Source: Pseudomonas lactis (GTDB lineage Bacteria > Pseudomonadota > Gammaproteobacteria > Pseudomonadales > Pseudomonadaceae). From it: a stretch of DNA of 64,000 bases. Under the pieces are notes generated by a model. That model was not told the DNA's origin. It did not search any database and saw only the letters and a list, made by a program, of their open reading frames with translations. Position numbers and translations under genes: made by a program. Positions 32,004 through 41,305 of the stretch are shown here, piece by piece. Numbering within the stretch: the stretch's first letter is position 1; the number at the start of each line of letters is the position of its first letter. Location of the stretch: contig NZ_JYLO01000009.1 of assembly GCF_001439845.1 (NCBI RefSeq), positions 124,001 through 188,000 of the forward strand, read 5' to 3'.

Positions 32004-32603
32004 TTACTCTGCAGCGCCTTCTTCAGCTTCTTCTGGAGCAACGCGTGGAGCGTGAACGTTGGCAACAGCTTTGTCATCACCGTGAGCCAGTGCAACAAAC
32101 TCAACGCCTTTAGGAGCCTTGAGGTCGGACAGGTGAACGATGGCGCCGATTTCCAGAGCCGACAGGTCGACTTCGATGAACTCAGGCAGGTCTTTTGGCA
32201 GGCAGGTCACTTCGATTTCGTTCAGGACGTGAGAGATCTCGCCGCCTTTCTTGACCGGAGCTTCTTCACCTACAAAGTGCACAGGCACGATGGCGGTCAG
32301 TTTTTGGCCAGCAACAACGCGAACGAAGTCAGCGTGCATGATGAACTGCTTGGAAGGGTGACGCTGCATCGCTTTAACGATGACGTTCTGCTTGGCGCCG
32401 TCGACGTTCAGCTCGATAACGTGGCTGTAGGCAGCTTCGTTTTCGAACAGCTTGGCGATTTCCTTGGCCAGGATGGTCACGGATTCAGCAGGCTTGTTAC
32501 CACCGTAGACAACGGCTGGGATGTTGGCGGCGTGACGCAGGCGGCGGCTCGCACCTTTCCCCAGGTCAGTACGCGCTTGGGCGTTCAGAGTAAATTCGTT
32601 CAT
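32004..32603 (-). CDS. rplY: 50S ribosomal protein L25 / general stress protein Ctc
   Basis: A 199-residue protein with the 5S-rRNA-binding L25 domain (about 5-95: LNAQARTDLGKGASRRLRHAANIPAVVYGGNK) and the C-terminal beta-rich TL5 domain, ending in an acidic tail (APEEAEEGAAE). The long Ctc-type is usual in Pseudomonas. It stands between prs and pth on the same strand. Confidence 0.95.
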   Translation of the reverse strand: MNEFTLNAQARTDLGKGASRRLRHAANIPAVVYGGNKPAESVTILAKEIAKLFENEAAYSHVIELNVDGAKQNVIVKAMQRHPSKQFIMHADFVRVVAGQKLTAIVPVHFVGEEAPVKKGGEISHVLNEIEVTCLPKDLPEFIEVDLSALEIGAIVHLSDLKAPKGVEFVALAHGDDKAVANVHAPRVAPEEAEEGAAE

Positions 32604-32667
32604 GTTGTATCTCCAAAATAGCCATCATCGAGGGGCGTTTGCGACCAGCGCCGAACTCGATATGGGC

Positions 32668-32710
32668 AAAAAAGCCCCGCCCCAGCGGAATGCTGGGGCG
32701 GGGCGCTTTT
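32668..32710 (-). terminator. Rho-independent terminator after prs
   Basis: A very stable stem GCCCCGCCCCAGC / GCTGGGGCGGGGC with a short loop, followed on the minus strand by a T run. It separates prs from rplY. Confidence 0.9.
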
Positions 32711-32740
32711 CGTCAGTGAGGTGATCCGTTGGTTTGACCC

Positions 32741-33682
32741 TTAACGGAACATCGCGCTGATCGATTCTTCATTGCTGATGCGGCGAACCGCTTCGGCAAC
32801 GACCGGTGCAATATCCAGTTGACGGATACGTGCACAGGCTTGAGCTGCGGCGGACAACGGGATGGTGTTGGTCACCACCAGTTCGTCCAGCACGGAGTTC
32901 TCGATGTTCTCGATCGCTCGGCCCGACAGCACAGGGTGTGTGCAGTAGGCGAAGACTTTTGCTGCACCGTGCTCTTTCAAGGCTTTCGCCGCGTGGCACA
33001 GGGTGCCGGCGGTGTCGACCATGTCATCAACCAGAATACAGGTACGCCCTTCGACATCACCGATGATATGCATCACTTCAGAGTGATTGGCTTTCTCACG
33101 GCGTTTGTCGATGATCCCGAGGTCCACGCCCAGGGATTTGGCAACAGCCCGTGCACGCACGACGCCGCCAATGTCCGGGGACACGATCATCAGGTTTTCA
33201 AAGCGCTGGTCTTCGATGTCATCCACCAGAACGGGGGAGCCGTAGATGTTATCTACCGGAATATCGAAGAACCCCTGGATTTGGTCAGCGTGCAGGTCAA
33301 CCGTGAGCACACGGTCGATACCTACCACGGTCAGCATGTCAGCAACGACTTTCGCGCTGATAGCCACACGTGCGGAACGCGGACGGCGATCCTGACGGGC
33401 ATAACCAAAGTAAGGGATTACAGCTGTGATTCGAGTCGCTGAGGAGCGGCGGAAGGCATCAGCCATCACGACGAGTTCCATCAGGTTATCGTTGGTCGGA
33501 GCGCAGGTCGGCTGAATAATGAAGACGTCTTTACCGCGGACATTTTCATTGATCTCGGCTGTAATTTCGCCGTCGGAGAATTTACCGACAGAGATGTCAC
33601 CGAGAGGGATATGCAGCTGACGTACGACACGTCGAGCCAGATCGGGGTTGGCATTCCCCGTAAAGACCATCATCTTGGACAC
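32741..33682 (-). CDS. prs: Ribose-phosphate pyrophosphokinase (PRPP synthase)
   Basis: A 313-residue enzyme making PRPP from ribose-5-phosphate and ATP for nucleotide, His and Trp synthesis. Motifs: SGNANPDLA-like start, GEITAEINENVRGKDVFIIQ, YARQDRR, DLHADQIQGFFDIPVDN and the PRPP-binding CILVDDMVDTAGTLC. GTG start (MSKMMVFTGN). It follows tRNA-Gln, an arrangement common in pseudomonads. Confidence 0.96.
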   Translation of the reverse strand: MSKMMVFTGNANPDLARRVVRQLHIPLGDISVGKFSDGEITAEINENVRGKDVFIIQPTCAPTNDNLMELVVMADAFRRSSATRITAVIPYFGYARQDRRPRSARVAISAKVVADMLTVVGIDRVLTVDLHADQIQGFFDIPVDNIYGSPVLVDDIEDQRFENLMIVSPDIGGVVRARAVAKSLGVDLGIIDKRREKANHSEVMHIIGDVEGRTCILVDDMVDTAGTLCHAAKALKEHGAAKVFAYCTHPVLSGRAIENIENSVLDELVVTNTIPLSAAAQACARIRQLDIAPVVAEAVRRISNEESISAMFR

Positions 33683-33728
33683 GCGCAGTACCTAGAGGCT
33701 GAGGGTAACCTGGATGAGTATTAGAAAA

Positions 33729-33803
33729 TGGCAGGGGCGGCTGGATTCGAACCAACGCATGGCAGGATCAAAACCTGCTGCCTTACCGCTTGGCGACGCC
33801 CCT
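33729..33803 (-). tRNA. tRNA-Gln (anticodon TTG)
   Basis: A 75-nt cloverleaf with encoded CCA. Acceptor AGGGGCG/CGCCCCT, anticodon loop TTTTGAT between GCAGG and CCTGC, T arm GTTGGTTCGAATCCAGC. It lies between ispE and prs and is probably part of the lolB-ispE transcript; an inverted repeat CGAGTG...CACTCG (about 33817-33833) lies just upstream without a T run. Confidence 0.95.
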
Positions 33804-33840
33804 GTATCTGTTGCAACGAGTGCCTAACACTCGGTTCCTT

Positions 33841-34692
33841 TTAGAGCAGACTTTGCAGCTTGCGATGCAACATCGAAACGTTGCTTCCCTTTGCTACAAA
33901 CCCTGTAAGGGTCTCTGTAAGAAGGGCCGAGACTTTATCAGCTTCAGCTTTGCTTGGGAAGCCCCCAAACACACAACTTCCAGTTCCGGTTAATTTTGCT
34001 TCGGTAAAATTACCTAACAAATTCAAAGCGTTACGTACCTCTGGATAACGCCTTGCTACAACCGGTAAGCAGTCATTTCGACTGTTTCCCTTGGGAACGG
34101 GGCGCACTTTAATGGGAGAAGAGTTACGTGTCAACAACGGATCTGAAAAAATTTCTGCTGTACTTACAGATACTTGCGGCACCAGTACGACATACCAGGG
34201 TTCTTCGGGTTCTACAGGGGTGAGTTTCTCCCCGACGCCTTCAGCAAATGCGGCGTGCCCACGCACGAAAACCGGGACGTCGGCGCCCAGCGTAAGGCCC
34301 AGCGCAGCAAGGCGGTCGTGGTTCCAGCCCAGTTGCCATAAGTGATTGAGGCCCAGCAAGGTGGTGGCGGCATTTGAACTGCCGCCGCCGATGCCACCGC
34401 CCATGGGCAGGATTTTGTCGATCCAGATATCAATGCCAAGTGGGCAGCCGGATTGTTCCTGAAGTTTTTTTGCCGCCCGCACAATCAGATTGCTGTCGTG
34501 GGGTACGCCGTCGAATTCGGTGTGCAGTTGGATAACGCCATCGTCACGCACGGCAAAGGTCAGCTCATCGCCGTAGTCGAGAAACTGAAACAGCGTTTGC
34601 AACTCGTGGTAGCCATCTTCACGGCGACCGAGGATGTGCAGCATCAGGTTGAGCTTGGCCGGGGAGGGCAGGGTCAATTTTTGTGCGGACAC
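33841..34692 (-). CDS. ispE: 4-diphosphocytidyl-2-C-methyl-D-erythritol kinase
   Basis: A 283-residue GHMP kinase of the MEP isoprenoid pathway. Motifs: PSPAKLNLMLHILGRREDGYHELQTLFQFLDYGD at the start, the ATP-binding PMGGGIGGGSSNAATTLLGLN and the C-terminal KLTGTGSCVFGGF. GTG start; the lolB stop is one base away upstream. The lolB-ispE-tRNA-Gln-prs order is conserved in Pseudomonas. Confidence 0.96.
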   Translation of the reverse strand: MSAQKLTLPSPAKLNLMLHILGRREDGYHELQTLFQFLDYGDELTFAVRDDGVIQLHTEFDGVPHDSNLIVRAAKKLQEQSGCPLGIDIWIDKILPMGGGIGGGSSNAATTLLGLNHLWQLGWNHDRLAALGLTLGADVPVFVRGHAAFAEGVGEKLTPVEPEEPWYVVLVPQVSVSTAEIFSDPLLTRNSSPIKVRPVPKGNSRNDCLPVVARRYPEVRNALNLLGNFTEAKLTGTGSCVFGGFPSKAEADKVSALLTETLTGFVAKGSNVSMLHRKLQSLL

Positions 34693-34693
34693 G

Positions 34694-35311
34694 TTATTGC
34701 CCCAGCTTGCGCGGTTGCCAGTCCTTGATCACCAGCGTGACGTCAAGGTCGGTGCCATGCAGCTTGATACGTTCTGGAAGCCAGTAGCCGCTTTGTTCCA
34801 CATAGCTCAAATATTCGACCTGCCAGCCATCCTGCTCCAGTGTGGCGAGGCGGCTGTCGCCATTGAGGCTCAGACGGCTCTTGCTGTCCGGCGCCGGCAA
34901 GCCGCGCACCCACCAGACCAAATGCGAGACAGGCAACTTCCAGCCAATCTGCTGCTCCAGCAGTTCTTCCGGGGAGGTTGCCTCATAGCGGCCCTGGTTG
35001 GCCACTTCCAGGCTCACTTGACCCGGCCGGCCAGTCAGGCGGGCTGCACCACGGCCCAGGGGGCCCGAGAGGCGAATGTCGTAGTAGTCCTGGCGCTGCA
35101 GCCAGAACAGGGTGCCGCTGCCGGAGTCTTTCGGCGCGCGCACCCCGACCTTGCCCTCGATCTGCCAGCCATCGATGCTGCTGAGTTGGTCCTTGTGTTG
35201 TTTCCATTGGGCCGGGTTGCCCCGGCCTTCAACGGATTCACGGCTGCCGATGCCCGCGCAACCGGCGAGCAGGGCGATGAAGCTGAAAACAATAACGTGG
35301 CGCAAGAACAT
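34694..35311 (-). CDS. lolB: Outer-membrane lipoprotein insertion factor LolB
   Basis: A 205-residue lipoprotein with lipobox LLAGC (Cys 18) and the LolB fold: WQIEGKVGVRAPKDSGSGTLFWLQRQDYYDIRLSGPLGRGAARLTG, then HLVWWVRGLPAPDSK. It accepts lipoproteins from LolA and places them in the outer membrane. Four bases after the TPR lipoprotein gene upstream. Confidence 0.94.
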   Translation of the reverse strand: MFLRHVIVFSFIALLAGCAGIGSRESVEGRGNPAQWKQHKDQLSSIDGWQIEGKVGVRAPKDSGSGTLFWLQRQDYYDIRLSGPLGRGAARLTGRPGQVSLEVANQGRYEATSPEELLEQQIGWKLPVSHLVWWVRGLPAPDSKSRLSLNGDSRLATLEQDGWQVEYLSYVEQSGYWLPERIKLHGTDLDVTLVIKDWQPRKLGQ

Positions 35312-35315
35312 AAAT

Positions 35316-37040
35316 TTAAAGGGTCTCGGATCCGGTCAGGCGCTTGATGGTGCTGCGCAGGATAGGGCTATCGGGTTGTTCCTTGAGGAATTTTTCCCAG
35401 ATTTGTCGGGCTTCGCGCTGCTTGCCATTGGCCCAGAGCACTTCGCCCAGGTGCGCGGCAACTTCCTGGTCCGGGAAACGCTCCAGTGCCTGGCGCAGCA
35501 AGCGCTCGGCCTCGTCGAGGTTGCCCAGGCGGTAATTCACCCAGCCCAGGCTATCGAGCACGGCCGGGTCTTCAGGGTTGAGCGCATGAGCCTGTTCGAT
35601 CAGCACCTTGGCTTCGGCGTAGCGTGTAGTGCGGTCGGACAAGGTATAACCCAGGGCGTTAAGGGCCATGGCGTTGTCCGGGTCACGCTTGATGATCAGG
35701 CGCAGGTCTTTTTCCAGCTGCGCCAGGTCATTGCGTTTTTCTGCCTGCATGGCGCGGGTGTACAGCAGGTTCAAATCGTCGGGGTATTGCAGCAACGCCT
35801 GTTGCAACAGTTTCCAGGCGCGTTCGCCCTGTTTGTTGGCCGATAAGGTCTCGGCCTGGATCAGGTACAGCTGGATCGCGTAGTCCGGTTCGGCATCGCG
35901 GGCCGCGGCCAGGCGTTTTTCCGCTTCGTCGGTGCGGCCGTTGCTCATCAGGATATCGGCCTGGCGCAATTGCGCGGGCAGATAATCATTGCCGGGGCCG
36001 ACCTGGGCGTATTCAAGCAGGGCCGCCTGGGGGTCGTTGCGCTCTTCAGCGATGCGGCCCAGGTTCAGGTGCGCCGAGTCCACGTGGCTGTCACGTTCGA
36101 TCAGCTCTTGCAGGTAGCCCTTGGCCTCGTCCCAGGCTTTGGCTTCCAGGCACACCAATGCCAGGGAATAACGCAGTTCGTCGTCGTCCGGGTATTGCTG
36201 GACCAGGTTGGCGAACTGCACTTTGGCGTCTTCCATACGATCCTGCTCAACCAGCATGCGTGCATAGGTCAGGAGCAGGCGCTTGTCGCCGGGGTATTTC
36301 TTGATGCTTTTTTCCAGCAGCGGAATCGCTTCCTTGCCGCGGTTAAGGCTTTGCAGCAGGCGTGCGCGCAACAGGATCGGCGCGATTTCGCCTTCTTCCG
36401 GCGGGTTCTGTTCCAGGAGTTTGAGCGCGGCGTCGGCTTCATCGTCCTGTTGCAGCAGCAGGGCCTTGCCGAAAATCAACTGGCTGTTCTTCGGGTGCTT
36501 TTGCAGCAGGCGATCGAAACTCTTCATCAGGCCATTGCGCGTGTCCTGGTCGGTGTCGGCGGCCGACAGCGCGAGAAAGTCAAAATGCGTGTCGCCCTTG
36601 CCCTGCAAAACTTTCTCCATATAGACCATGGAGTCGTCATAGCGCCCGGCACGCGCCAATTGCACGGCCGCGGCGCGTTGGGCTTCCAGATCATCCGGCG
36701 CGTTTTTGGCCCAGATCAGCGAGGTGTCCAGCGCTGCCTGGTCGGCGCCCAGGTATTCGGCGATGCGAAACGCTCGCTCGGAAATCCCCGGGTCCTGGGT
36801 ATTGATGGCCTGGGTCACGTAATTATCCAGCGCAATATCGAAGCGATTGCGCTGGCCGGCCAGTTCAGCGGTCAGCAGGCTGTAGATCGTTTCTTCACTG
36901 AACGAGGAATAAACCTTGGGCTTTTCAGGGGCGGGAGTGCTGTCTTCCACCGGCGACGTAGCGTCCGGCGACACGGGGGCCATGGCCTGGCAGCCGCTGA
37001 GGAAGACAAAAGCGAGGAGCAACGCGGAAGATCTATTCAT
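35316..37040 (-). CDS. TPR-repeat lipoprotein
   Basis: A 574-residue lipoprotein (lipobox FLSGC) made of many tetratricopeptide repeats, clearest at the C-terminus (LNALGYTLSDRTTRYAEAKVLIEQAHALNPEDPAVLDSLGWVNYRLGNLDEAERLLRQALERFPDQEVAAHLGEVLWANGK). It is the conserved gene between lolB and hemA in pseudomonads. It probably works as a protein-protein scaffold in the cell envelope; no specific role can be read from sequence. Confidence 0.88.
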   Translation of the reverse strand: MNRSSALLLAFVFLSGCQAMAPVSPDATSPVEDSTPAPEKPKVYSSFSEETIYSLLTAELAGQRNRFDIALDNYVTQAINTQDPGISERAFRIAEYLGADQAALDTSLIWAKNAPDDLEAQRAAAVQLARAGRYDDSMVYMEKVLQGKGDTHFDFLALSAADTDQDTRNGLMKSFDRLLQKHPKNSQLIFGKALLLQQDDEADAALKLLEQNPPEEGEIAPILLRARLLQSLNRGKEAIPLLEKSIKKYPGDKRLLLTYARMLVEQDRMEDAKVQFANLVQQYPDDDELRYSLALVCLEAKAWDEAKGYLQELIERDSHVDSAHLNLGRIAEERNDPQAALLEYAQVGPGNDYLPAQLRQADILMSNGRTDEAEKRLAAARDAEPDYAIQLYLIQAETLSANKQGERAWKLLQQALLQYPDDLNLLYTRAMQAEKRNDLAQLEKDLRLIIKRDPDNAMALNALGYTLSDRTTRYAEAKVLIEQAHALNPEDPAVLDSLGWVNYRLGNLDEAERLLRQALERFPDQEVAAHLGEVLWANGKQREARQIWEKFLKEQPDSPILRSTIKRLTGSETL

Positions 37041-37356
37041 ATAGGAAGAGGACGACTAACCTGCGGTCGGATCATCATGACACAAGCCTTCGGCCAAACA
37101 TAACCGGGGCACTCGGAATACGACTATTGCTGCCTTTTGCCTTTCCTTTGTAGGAGCGAGCTTGCTCGCGAAAATCGTCAACGATAATGCGGGACGCCTG
37201 GCGCTCAGCGGCGCTCTCAGGTTTTTCGCGAGCAAGCTCGCTCCTACAAAAGTGCATTGATAGGCATAAGGTATAGGGACAATAGACGACGGTGGTTGTT
37301 CTGGATCTTTCGAAGTAGGACAATTGTCGGCTTCCCGACATCATCAGCGATATTGA
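37041..37356. other. Divergent intergenic region between the TPR gene and hemA, containing a REPIN
   Basis: About 100 of the 316 bases are a REPIN (37148-37250). The rest carries the divergent promoters of the two genes, with no box I can call securely. No coding frame seen. Confidence 0.6.
37148..37250. repeat. REPIN (TGTAGGAGCGAGCTTGCTCGCG family)
   Basis: Two inverted REP units (TTGTAGGAGCGAGCTTGCTC and complement) flank a spacer of about 55 bases. The same family is found at 42729-42828 and 59774-59874; the spacers share CAACGATAA and GGCGC/GGCGTTCTCAGG segments. Confidence 0.92.
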
Positions 37357-38646
37357 ATGGCCTTCCTCGCACTCGGTATTAACCACAAGACTGCCTCCGT
37401 AGACGTGCGCGAGCGCGTGGCGTTTACGCCAGAGCAGTTGGTTGAGGCCCTGCAGCAGCTCTGCCGGCTCACCGACAGCCGCGAAGCTGCGATCCTTTCG
37501 ACCTGCAATCGCAGCGAGCTCTATATAGAGCAGGAACATCTCTCGGCGGATGTGGTGCTGCGCTGGCTGGCCGATTATCACCATTTGAGCCTCGATGACC
37601 TGCGCGCCAGCGCTTATGTGCATGAAGAGGATGCGGCAGTTCGTCACATGATGCGCGTGGCGGCTGGTCTCGACTCGCTGGTATTGGGCGAACCGCAGAT
37701 CCTCGGCCAGATGAAGTCCGCCTACGCCGTGGCGCGCGAGGCCGGCACCGTCGGCCCGTTGCTGGGCCGCCTGTTCCAGGCCACCTTCAATTCCGCCAAG
37801 CAAGTGCGCACCGATACGGCCATCGGCGAAAACCCGGTGTCCGTGGCCTTTGCCGCCGTGAGCCTGGCCAAGCAGATCTTCAGCGACTTGCAGCGCAGCC
37901 AGGCCCTGCTGATCGGCGCCGGGGAAACCATTACCCTGGTGGCCCGTCACCTGCACGACCTTGGCGTGAAGCGTATTGTGGTTGCCAACCGCACCCTGGA
38001 GCGCGCCAGCATTCTGGCCGAGCAGTTCGGTGCGCATGCGGTGCTGCTGTCGGACATTCCCGCTGAACTGGTACGCAGTGATATCGTCATCAGTTCCACC
38101 GCCAGCCAATTGCCGATTCTGGGCAAGGGCGCGGTCGAGAGCGCGTTGAAGCTTCGCAAGCACAAGCCGATCTTCATGGTGGATATCGCCGTTCCTCGGG
38201 ATATCGAGCCCGAAGTCGGCGAGTTGGACGACGTTTACCTCTATAGCGTCGATGATCTGCATGAAGTGGTCGCTGAAAACCTCAAGAGTCGTCAGGGTGC
38301 CGCCCAGGCCGCCGAGGAAATGGTCAGCACCGGCGCCGAAGATTTCATGGTGCGCCTGCGTGAACTGGCGGCAGTGGATGTGCTCAAGGCGTATCGTCAG
38401 CAGGGTGAACGCCTGCGTGATGAAGAGTTGCTCAAGGCCCAGCGCATGCTGGCCAACGGCAGCGGCGCCGAAGAGGTGCTGATGCAATTGGCCCGTGGCC
38501 TGACCAACAAGCTGCTTCACGCCCCTAGCGTTCAGTTGAAAAAGCTTACCGCCGAAGGCCGCCTCGATGCGCTGGCCATGGCCCAGGAACTCTTTGCCCT
38601 CGGTGAGGGCGCGTCAGACAGCTCTTCGGATAAAAAACCGCAATGA
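37357..38646 (+). CDS. hemA: Glutamyl-tRNA reductase
   Basis: A 429-residue enzyme that starts C5-pathway haem synthesis by reducing Glu-tRNA to glutamate semialdehyde. The nucleophile C50 is in STCNRSELYIE; the NADPH fold has LLIGAGETITLVARHL; HMMRVAAGLDSLVLGEPQILGQ is typical. It overlaps prfA by 4 bases. hemA-prfA-prmC is a widespread order. Confidence 0.97.
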   Translation: MAFLALGINHKTASVDVRERVAFTPEQLVEALQQLCRLTDSREAAILSTCNRSELYIEQEHLSADVVLRWLADYHHLSLDDLRASAYVHEEDAAVRHMMRVAAGLDSLVLGEPQILGQMKSAYAVAREAGTVGPLLGRLFQATFNSAKQVRTDTAIGENPVSVAFAAVSLAKQIFSDLQRSQALLIGAGETITLVARHLHDLGVKRIVVANRTLERASILAEQFGAHAVLLSDIPAELVRSDIVISSTASQLPILGKGAVESALKLRKHKPIFMVDIAVPRDIEPEVGELDDVYLYSVDDLHEVVAENLKSRQGAAQAAEEMVSTGAEDFMVRLRELAAVDVLKAYRQQGERLRDEELLKAQRMLANGSGAEEVLMQLARGLTNKLLHAPSVQLKKLTAEGRLDALAMAQELFALGEGASDSSSDKKPQ

Positions 38647-39725
38647 AAGCGTCACTGCTCAATAAACTGGACGTGCTCCAGGACCGTTTCGAAGAACTGA
38701 CCGCCTTGCTCGGCGATGGCGAGGTCATTTCCGATCAAACCAAATTCCGTGCTTATTCTAAGGAATACGCCGAAGTTGAGCCCATTGTGGCCACCTATAA
38801 AAACCTGCTGAAAGTCCAGGCCGACCTTGAAGGCGCCCAGGCCCTGCTCAAGGACAGCGACCCGGACATGCGCGAAATGGCCGTGGAGGAAGTCCGCGAA
38901 GCCAAGGAAAAACTCGCTGAGCTTGAGGGTGACCTGCAACGCATGTTGCTGCCCAAGGACCCTAACGACGGGCGCAACGTGTTCCTTGAAATCCGTGCCG
39001 GCACCGGTGGCGACGAGGCGGCGATTTTCTCCGGCGACCTGTTCCGCATGTATTCGCGCTATGCCGAGCGTCGCGGCTGGCGCGTGGAGATCCTCTCCGA
39101 GAACGAGGGCGAGCACGGCGGCTATAAAGAAGTCATCGCCCGGGTCGAAGGCGACAACGTCTACGGCAAGCTGAAGTTCGAGTCCGGTGCGCACCGCGTA
39201 CAGCGGGTGCCGGCCACCGAATCCCAAGGCCGTATCCACACCTCGGCGTGCACCGTCGCCGTGTTGCCTGAGCCGGACGAGCAGGAAGCCATCGAGATCA
39301 ACCCGGCGGATTTGCGCGTCGACACCTACCGCTCATCCGGCGCGGGTGGCCAGCACGTTAACAAGACCGACTCGGCGATCCGTATCACTCACTTGCCGTC
39401 GGGCATTGTGGTGGAGTGCCAGGAAGAACGTTCCCAGCACAAGAACCGTGCGCGGGCCATGTCCTGGTTGTCGGCCAAGTTGAACGACCAGCAGACCAGC
39501 GCCGCGGCCAACGCGATTGCCAGCGAACGCAAGCTGCTGGTGGGCTCCGGCGACCGCTCCGAGCGTATCCGCACCTACAACTTTGCCCAGGGCCGGGTTA
39601 CCGACCATCGGGTCAACCTCACCCTGTACTCCCTCGACGAAATCCTTGCCGGTGGCGTGGATGCGGTGATCGAGCCGTTGCTCGCCGAATACCAGGCCGA
39701 TCAACTGGCGGCGATAGGTGACTAA
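38643..39725 (+). CDS. prfA: Peptide chain release factor 1
   Basis: A 360-residue class I release factor for UAA and UAG. GGQ is in YRSSGAGGQHVNKTDSAIRITHLP (about residues 228-250), the target of methylation by the PrmC enzyme encoded next. The anticodon-like PxT loop is in RVPATESQGRIHTSACTVAV. ATG overlaps the hemA stop and the gene touches prmC. Confidence 0.97.
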   Translation: MKASLLNKLDVLQDRFEELTALLGDGEVISDQTKFRAYSKEYAEVEPIVATYKNLLKVQADLEGAQALLKDSDPDMREMAVEEVREAKEKLAELEGDLQRMLLPKDPNDGRNVFLEIRAGTGGDEAAIFSGDLFRMYSRYAERRGWRVEILSENEGEHGGYKEVIARVEGDNVYGKLKFESGAHRVQRVPATESQGRIHTSACTVAVLPEPDEQEAIEINPADLRVDTYRSSGAGGQHVNKTDSAIRITHLPSGIVVECQEERSQHKNRARAMSWLSAKLNDQQTSAAANAIASERKLLVGSGDRSERIRTYNFAQGRVTDHRVNLTLYSLDEILAGGVDAVIEPLLAEYQADQLAAIGD

Positions 39726-40556
39726 ATGACCATCATTGCCAGCCTGCTGCGCGCCGCTGACCTGCCCGACTCGCCGACAGCGCGCCTGGACGTGGAGTTG
39801 CTGCTGGCCGCTGCCCTGGGTAAATCGCGCAGCTACCTGCATACCTGGCCGGAAAAGATCGTCAGCAGCGAAGATGCCCTGACGTTTGCCAGCTACCTGC
39901 AGCGCCGCCGCAGCGGCGAGCCGGTGGCGTATATCCTCGGCCAACAAGGTTTCTGGAAACTCGACCTTGAAGTGGCGCCGCACACCCTGATCCCGCGCCC
40001 GGAAACCGAACTGCTGGTGGAGGCCGCCCTGGAATTGCTGCCCGCCACGCCCGCCCAGGTCCTGGACCTGGGCACCGGCAGCGGCGCCATCGCCTTGGCC
40101 TTGGCCAGCGAGCGCCCGGCCTGGCAGGTCACGGCGGTCGACCGCGTGCTGGAGGCCGTGGCCCTGGCCGAGCGCAATCGCCAACGCCTGCACCTTCATA
40201 ACGCCACGGTGCTGAGCAGCCATTGGTTCAGCGCCCTGCAAGGCCACCGCTTCGACCTGATCATCAGCAACCCGCCCTACATTGCCGACAATGACCCGCA
40301 CCTGGTGGCCGGCGATGTGCGCTTCGAACCGGCCAGTGCGCTGGTGGCGGGGCACGATGGCCTGGACGATTTGCGCTTGATCATTGCAGAGTCTCCTGCC
40401 CACCTGAACGACGGCGGCTGGCTGTTGCTCGAACACGGTTACGACCAGGCCCAGGCCGTGCGCGACTTGTTGCTGAACCAGGGCTTTGAAGGCGTACACA
40501 GCCGCATCGACCTCGGCGGTCACGAACGCATCACTTTGGGACGCCGCCCGTGCTGA
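39726..40556 (+). CDS. prmC: Release factor glutamine methyltransferase
   Basis: A 276-residue SAM-dependent methyltransferase that modifies the Gln of the GGQ motif in release factors. N-terminal helical domain (to about 85), SAM motif VLDLGTGSGAIALALA and the catalytic NPPY in LIISNPPYIADNDPHL. It overlaps moeB by 7 bases. Confidence 0.96.
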   Translation: MTIIASLLRAADLPDSPTARLDVELLLAAALGKSRSYLHTWPEKIVSSEDALTFASYLQRRRSGEPVAYILGQQGFWKLDLEVAPHTLIPRPETELLVEAALELLPATPAQVLDLGTGSGAIALALASERPAWQVTAVDRVLEAVALAERNRQRLHLHNATVLSSHWFSALQGHRFDLIISNPPYIADNDPHLVAGDVRFEPASALVAGHDGLDDLRLIIAESPAHLNDGGWLLLEHGYDQAQAVRDLLLNQGFEGVHSRIDLGGHERITLGRRPC

Positions 40557-41305
40557 CCGACCAGGAGCTGTTGCGCTATAGCCGGCAGATTCTGTTGCAG
40601 CATGTCGACATCGAAGGCCAATTACGCCTGAAACAGAGCCGCGCCTTGATCGTCGGCCTGGGTGGCCTGGGCGCTCCGGTGGCGCTTTACCTGGCCGCTG
40701 CCGGTGTGGGCGAGTTGCACCTGGCGGACTTTGACACGGTCGATTTGACCAACCTGCAACGCCAGATCATCCATGACACTGACAGCGTGGGGCAGACCAA
40801 GGTCGATTCGGCCATGGGGCGCTTGAGGGCGATCAACCCTGACGTCACCTTGGTCGCCCATCGTGCTGCGCTGGATGCCGACTCGCTGGCCGCTGCGGTC
40901 AACGCAGTGGACCTGGTGCTCGATTGCAGCGACAACTTCTCTACCCGCGAGGCGGTCAACGCGGCCTGCGTAACCGCTGGCAAACCGTTGATCAGTGGCG
41001 CGGCCATTCGCCTTGAGGGGCAATTGTCGGTATTCGATTCCCGTCGCGCCGACAGCCCCTGTTACCACTGTTTGTATGGGCACGGCAGCGACACTGAACT
41101 GACCTGCAGCGAAGCCGGCGTCGTCGGGCCGTTGGTGGGGGTGGTTGGCAGCCTGCAAGCGTTGGAAGCCTTGAAACTGCTGGCCGGTTTTGGTGAGCCG
41201 TTGGTGGGGCGCCTATTGTTGATCGATGCGCTGACCACGCGTTTTCGTGAGTTGCGCGTCAAGCGCGACCCTGGCTGCAGCGTCTGCGGAACACAACATG
41301 GTTAA
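40550..41305 (+). CDS. moeB: MoeB/ThiF-family adenylyltransferase (molybdopterin-synthase activating enzyme)
   Basis: A 251-residue E1-like enzyme. Nucleotide-binding GLGGLGAPVALYLAAAGVGELHLADFDTVDLTNLQRQ, zinc Cys pairs CYHC (about 164-167) and CSVC near the C-terminus. It adenylates the C-terminus of MoaD-type sulfur carriers. A downstream overlap of 8 bases with murI shows a common transcript. It could also serve ThiS; the family does not allow a strict distinction. Confidence 0.92.
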   Translation: MLTDQELLRYSRQILLQHVDIEGQLRLKQSRALIVGLGGLGAPVALYLAAAGVGELHLADFDTVDLTNLQRQIIHDTDSVGQTKVDSAMGRLRAINPDVTLVAHRAALDADSLAAAVNAVDLVLDCSDNFSTREAVNAACVTAGKPLISGAAIRLEGQLSVFDSRRADSPCYHCLYGHGSDTELTCSEAGVVGPLVGVVGSLQALEALKLLAGFGEPLVGRLLLIDALTTRFRELRVKRDPGCSVCGTQHG